64,000 nucleotides of DNA. Origin: Strobilurus pachycystidiatus. Lineage: Eukaryota; Basidiomycota; Agaricomycetes; Agaricales; Physalacriaceae. The stretch spans positions 620,001 through 684,000 of the forward strand of contig JAHLMK010000009.1 in assembly GCA_019915135.1 (NCBI GenBank). The letters run 5' to 3'. Of the stretch, positions 60,198-64,000 are shown in pieces (position 1 is the stretch's first letter; each line of letters opens with the position of its first letter). The notes beneath the pieces were generated by a model, which had not been told where the DNA came from, did no database searches, and saw only the letters and a list, made by a program, of their open reading frames with translations. The position numbers were made by a program, and so were the translations under genes.

Positions 60198-61901
60198 ATG
60201 GTGGGAAAGCCAGAACAGGAATGGCGCGAAGAGTTCTCTACGACGGTCTACGAGCCTGGCTCAGAGGCGGAGCGGCGTCTCGTGCGCAAGATCGACTGGC
60301 ACATCGTCCCCACCATCTGGGTCCTATACACCCTATCTTACTTGGACCGCGCCAACATCGGTAACGCCAAATCTGGCGGCATGGAGGACGCGCTCGGGCT
60401 CACGGACAACCAGTACTCCATCGTCCTGCTCGTGTTCTTCGTCTCCTACGTCCTGTTCGAGGTGCCCGCGAACATGCTCCTGACGCGCCTCCGCCCGTCT
60501 TACTTTTTGTCGGCGTTGTGTTTCACATGGGGAGCGGTCGCGGCGTGCATGGCCGCTGTCAGCAACTACCAGCAGCTCGCGGGTATACGATTTTGCCTCG
60601 GTGTCGTCGAGGCCGGCTTCGCACCTGGTATCGCGTTCTACCTCTCATCATGGTACAAGCGCCACGAGTTGGCCAAACGCTTCGCCATCTACTACACCGC
60701 CACCGCCGTTTCTGTGCGTGTATATTCTTTCTTTCAATTATTTGACTTTCTGACGGACATCTGCAGGGCGCGTTCTCTGGTCTTCTCGCCGGTGTTATAA
60801 CCGACAAGCTCGCGGATGCTCGTGGCATCGAGGGTTGGCAATGGCTGCTCCTCATTGAGGGCGTCGGATCTTCCTTTGTCGCCTGCTTCACCTGGTACAT
60901 CCTTCCTGACTGGCCTGCTACCACTACATGGCTCACTCCCGAAGAGCGCGTACGTACTCGCTCTTTCTACCTCCCAGCCACCTCATAACTCACTGGTTTA
61001 CTAGTTCATCGCTGTGCAGCGCCTGGCATACGACGGTATTGGAGGTGTCTCCTCGAGTAAAGACCAGCACGCAGAGCCCACGCACGGCGAGGCATTCAAG
61101 ATGGCCATTACGGACTGGAGGACGTGGTGTCTCTCCGTCATGTACATGCTCGCCACCGGCGCGCAGACCATCCAGTACTTTATCCCCACCCTCGTTGGTC
61201 AGCTTGGTTACTCCGGTAAGTTCTTCCTCATCACGCTATACCTAGTCAGCTAAATCAAGACACACAGGTTACTCGAAGCAGTACATGACCATCCCCATCT
61301 ACGGCGTCGCCCTCATCTTTATCGTGTTCTTCTGCTTCCTTTCCGACATCAGAAAGGAGCGCGGGAACTACGTGACCATCACCGGCCTCATCGCGGGTAT
61401 CAGCTTCATCATCTGCGTGGCCGTGAACGACGAGCACGCAAAGTACGCCTTCCTGTGCTTCGCCGTCGGTGGCGTGTACGCGCTATGCCCTCTGACTCTC
61501 CTCGTGAGTCTCTCCCCGCCACCTGGTTCTGATTGACTCTAACCACGGACTTCAATTCGTCTAGTGGGTGTCCGGTATAATAGACCACCCAGCGGAGAAG
61601 CGCGCGGTGGCAATTGCAATCGTCAACGGCCTTGGGAACAGCGCCAGTATCTACGGAAGCTTCCTCTGGCCGTCAACGACTGGCCCTCGATATGTCCAGG
61701 GCTTCGCTACGACGACGTGAGTTCATCGTTTCCCCACCCCTCCGTATATTGGATGCTAAATATGTCATCCTACGCAGCGCATTCGTCCTGACCCTCGCCA
61801 TCCTCGCTCAAGTCCTCAAGGTGGCTCTGAAGAAGTACCCCAGCGAGGCGCTGCGCATCGAGGGTAGCACCAAGGACAAGGTCGACACCTCCAGCGTTTG
61901 A
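60198..61901 (+). CDS. MFS transporter, DAL5/allantoate permease type
   Basis: Exons 60198-60713, 60767-60949, 61005-61215, 61268-61503, 61565-61716 and 61778-61901 close to 473 aa. KIDWHIVPTIWVLYTLSYLD followed by RANIGNAK shows the family's first-span signature with the Asp kept. Further marks: FEVPANMLLTRLRPSYFLS, GIRFCLGVVEAGFAPGI, SSWYKRHELAKRFAIYYTA, GWQWLLLIEG and, in the C-terminal half, GPRYVQGFATT. About twelve spans, short cytosolic tail ending TSSV. Plasma-membrane uptake of a carboxylate or related anion; substrate unknown. It is divergent from the aldolase gene (618 bp between starts), so the two may share control elements. Confidence 0.9.
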
Positions 61902-62086
61902 TGTGATGAGCAACTTGAATTTACTAAAGTTCCTACTACGCTTTCGCCTTCTGGCCTTAATCTACTTACTCAACGATCCCCCGCTCAATGACGATTTGTC
62001 GATTGTGATCTAAAGTTATTCATATGCTATGTATAATGTACGTCGAAGAAGATAAAAAAGCATAATTAACAACTATTGGAAGCGAG

Positions 62087-62275
62087 ATGTACACAGCAAC
62101 AAAAGCTCTTATGCGATGGTGGCGTTTTCTACTCGCATTGCTTCTTCTGATCTGGCCTGCAAGTAATGCCTTGCCCTACGTCCCCGTTTCATCTAGCAGT
62201 CCCTTGCCATCGTCTCGGATAGCAGTCCGCCAACTTAGGGCACGTTCGCAGACGCGACTTCGTGTATTCAAGTGA
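62087..62275 (+). CDS. Possible 62-aa secreted peptide
   Basis: The open frame MYTATKALMRWWRF leads into LLALLLLIWPASNA, a good signal-peptide core with an ANA-type cleavage site, leaving a roughly 33-residue Ser/Pro/Arg-rich basic peptide. No cysteines and no family. Only one short frame supports it; it could be chance. Confidence 0.3.
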   Translation: MYTATKALMRWWRFLLALLLLIWPASNALPYVPVSSSSPLPSSRIAVRQLRARSQTRLRVFK

Positions 62276-62815
62276 ATGGGAGTCGCTTCTCCAGTTTTCA
62301 TCAATCAACGCACCCAGGTCGAACCCAGATAACAATGGCCTTAGCATTGGAGCATCACGACCCCATCCTCTCCTCGGTGAGTCGCAATAGATTGTTCATA
62401 TTCACTCTTCCACTATGTACGTACCTGCTCCGATGATCAAATCCCACTATGCTGATCATCACTTGTTGTGTTCTTCGTCAGAAGGAGATTCCCTCGTTGT
62501 GATATCAAGAGACATATCATCATCACAACCCCATTTTCTGTTCACTAGAGTCGAAAATAGGCGCGCTTCAGCCTTCTATGTATTGCATGAGATACACACC
62601 ACCACTTGCTGATCCATCTGCGATTGATTGAAATCCTCCGTCCCCACCAGCGTGATATCAAGACACGGATTGCCGGTAGGCGTGTTGAAGCGTATCTTCT
62701 CCCGCTCGTCATCTCTCTGGAGCACAGTTGCCGATGGCGTGTGTTGTTCCATCCATGCATATATGTAGCACAGCGCTGTATGAGCCTCTCGTCTACTACT
62801 CACTCCTTCCAAGCC

Positions 62816-64000
62816 ATGTCCGCACCTGCACTCACGGAAGCAGATGTGATTCATTATCTGCGAGACAATCTACATTCTTGGATATTGGAGATTGCCTGTT
62901 ACTTCTTCTACACAGCCGTGTATCTGTACACGATCCACACAATTGCCACGCATTGTATGTGTTGTCAGACATTCATCTTGGCAAATGCTGACTGATAGTG
63001 CCTCACCACCAGGTTCATCTAAGGCAGAGTTCCGAGGGCGCATGGGCCATGTTGTGCTCCTCACACTTATGTGGTTGCTCCTGACGGTCAGGACTGGCAT
63101 ACTCTGGGACGTCATTGACGACGTCTACATTACTCACGGTGCGACACGAGGAGATGTTTTCCAAGCAGTATCTTCAGGTGGACCCCCAGAGAAATTGAGT
63201 ATTGCAGCTGCAGTCGTCCGCCAGATCAATGTCCTTCTTGCCGAGGGTGTCATGGTAAGATCACTTATGATGCTGATTGTTCACTTGACGATTCTATGTA
63301 GATTTGGCGATGCTGGATTATATGTGGACACTCGTGGATAGTTGCTCTCCCCGTGCTCTGCTGTGTTGCTGAAACAGGTGGGTAGAAAGCTTGATGTGAC
63401 TCCTCCTACCATGATCTGAAACAGTCCAGTTTCTTTCATTGTATATGATGTGCAGTACTATGCCACTGCCATAGGCAATGATGCTATCGAGACTTCACTG
63501 GCCCACTGGAATATGGCATATATCTCCCTGACGCTTGCCACAAACACCATTAGCACTGCCTTGGTTATCATCCAAATTGTGCGTGTTACGGGGGTCGGCA
63601 GCAGGACATATGCAGGGATTATCGAAATTCTGGCAGAATCATCATTCATCTACTCTGTCATGCAACTGGTGTATCTCGCGCTATATGTGCATGACATCTA
63701 TGCACATTACTACAGTGAGACATATTTCTATCCATCAGCAATGCTGGGCACTGTCACTGTGAGTCATCTTAGGTTTTGGCGTAACGGCCTCCTTGCTCAC
63801 GCTCTGCTATCAGTGTATTGCTCCCGCCTTGATCATTGCACGCGTTGCCTCAGGAAATACGCGTCCAAACGACTCGTGGAGAAACAGCTCACGCGCCGTG
63901 CAATCCTCGCTGCGCTTCCAGTCCGTTGCGCACAACGTCACCACCAACGACGCGGAAAGGCCGGACACCGACAGATCTGAAATTGACAGTATCGGATCTC
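62816..64000 (+). CDS. Multi-pass (about seven-span) membrane protein, intact 5' part
   Basis: Exons 62816-62954, 63013-63254, 63302-63381, 63425-63758 and 63814 to the window end, all in phase; the stop lies beyond 64000. Hydrophobic spans include ILEIACYFFYTAVYLYTIHTI, VVLLTLMWLLLTVRTG, IICGHSWIVALPVLCCVAE, MAYISLTLATNTISTALVI, SSFIYSVMQLVYLALYV and IAPALIIARVASG, followed by a hydrophilic Ser/Arg/Asp-rich tail. The pattern resembles uncharacterised basidiomycete seven-span proteins; a receptor role is speculative. The gene at 27405-28520 is a damaged relative, with similarity extending into the upstream DNA (a GATATCAAGACA word about 145 bp before the ATG). Confidence 0.75.

Overview
The window is nuclear DNA of a filamentous basidiomycete, most likely an Agaricomycete. 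The evidence is: genes split by many 45-60 nt GT-AG introns with CTGAC/CTAAC-type branch sites, several exons of only 4-17 nt, a class I hydrophobin, a fungal beta-tubulin, DUF6534 and DUF3433 membrane proteins, F-box/LRR proteins, and a DDE integrase gene of the kind common in mushroom genomes. I built exon models by hand from splice signals and reading frame; when I say a model closes, the summed exons are a multiple of three.

Layout. 1-3 kb: 5' part of an unknown minus-strand gene that runs off the left edge, a perfect 31-bp hairpin, then GC-rich low-complexity DNA. 3-5.1 kb: an intact DDE integrase gene (-). 5.1-11.3 kb: coding-like repeats, a ubiquitin-hydrolase-like gene that lacks its catalytic residues (+), a 79-aa single-pass membrane protein (-) and weaker candidates. 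11.4-14.1 kb: a 7TM DUF6534 gene (+) between two short TA-flanked MITEs. 14.4-19.6 kb: a DUF3433 membrane protein (-) and a complete S53 sedolisin protease (-). 19.7-28.5 kb: a minisatellite, a decayed phosphotransferase, an unknown 478-aa protein (-), a single-pass membrane protein (-) and a damaged multi-pass membrane gene (-). 30.3-36.4 kb: an MFS transporter (+), a chitin deacetylase with a 4-nt exon (-) and an Iec1-like zinc-finger protein (+). 36.4-42.3 kb: mostly empty, with a paralogue fragment, then a second DUF3433 gene (+). 44.4-51.3 kb: beta-tubulin, hydrophobin and a Zn2Cys6 regulator (all +). 51.6-52.6 kb: two hAT-type MITEs and tRNA-Glu (-). 53.1-61.9 kb: dihydroxyacetone kinase (+), two divergent F-box genes, a class II ketose-bisphosphate aldolase (-) and a second MFS transporter (+). 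62.8 kb to the end: an intact 5' part of the multi-pass membrane gene (+), homologue of the damaged copy at 27-28 kb.

Two themes stand out. First, local duplication: the DUF3433 pair and the multi-pass membrane pair each lie in opposite orientation in the two halves of the window, the 478-aa protein has a decayed relative at 37 kb, and F-box and MFS genes also occur twice. Second, short non-autonomous DNA transposons sit close to genes. A possible functional grouping is dihydroxyacetone kinase with the aldolase (triose/ketose metabolism) next to a transporter. Chitin deacetylase, hydrophobin and secreted sedolisin would act at the cell wall or outside the cell. No gene cluster here is clearly a new biochemical system. 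The best leads are the micro-exon, the paired inverted paralogues and the degenerate ubiquitin hydrolase.
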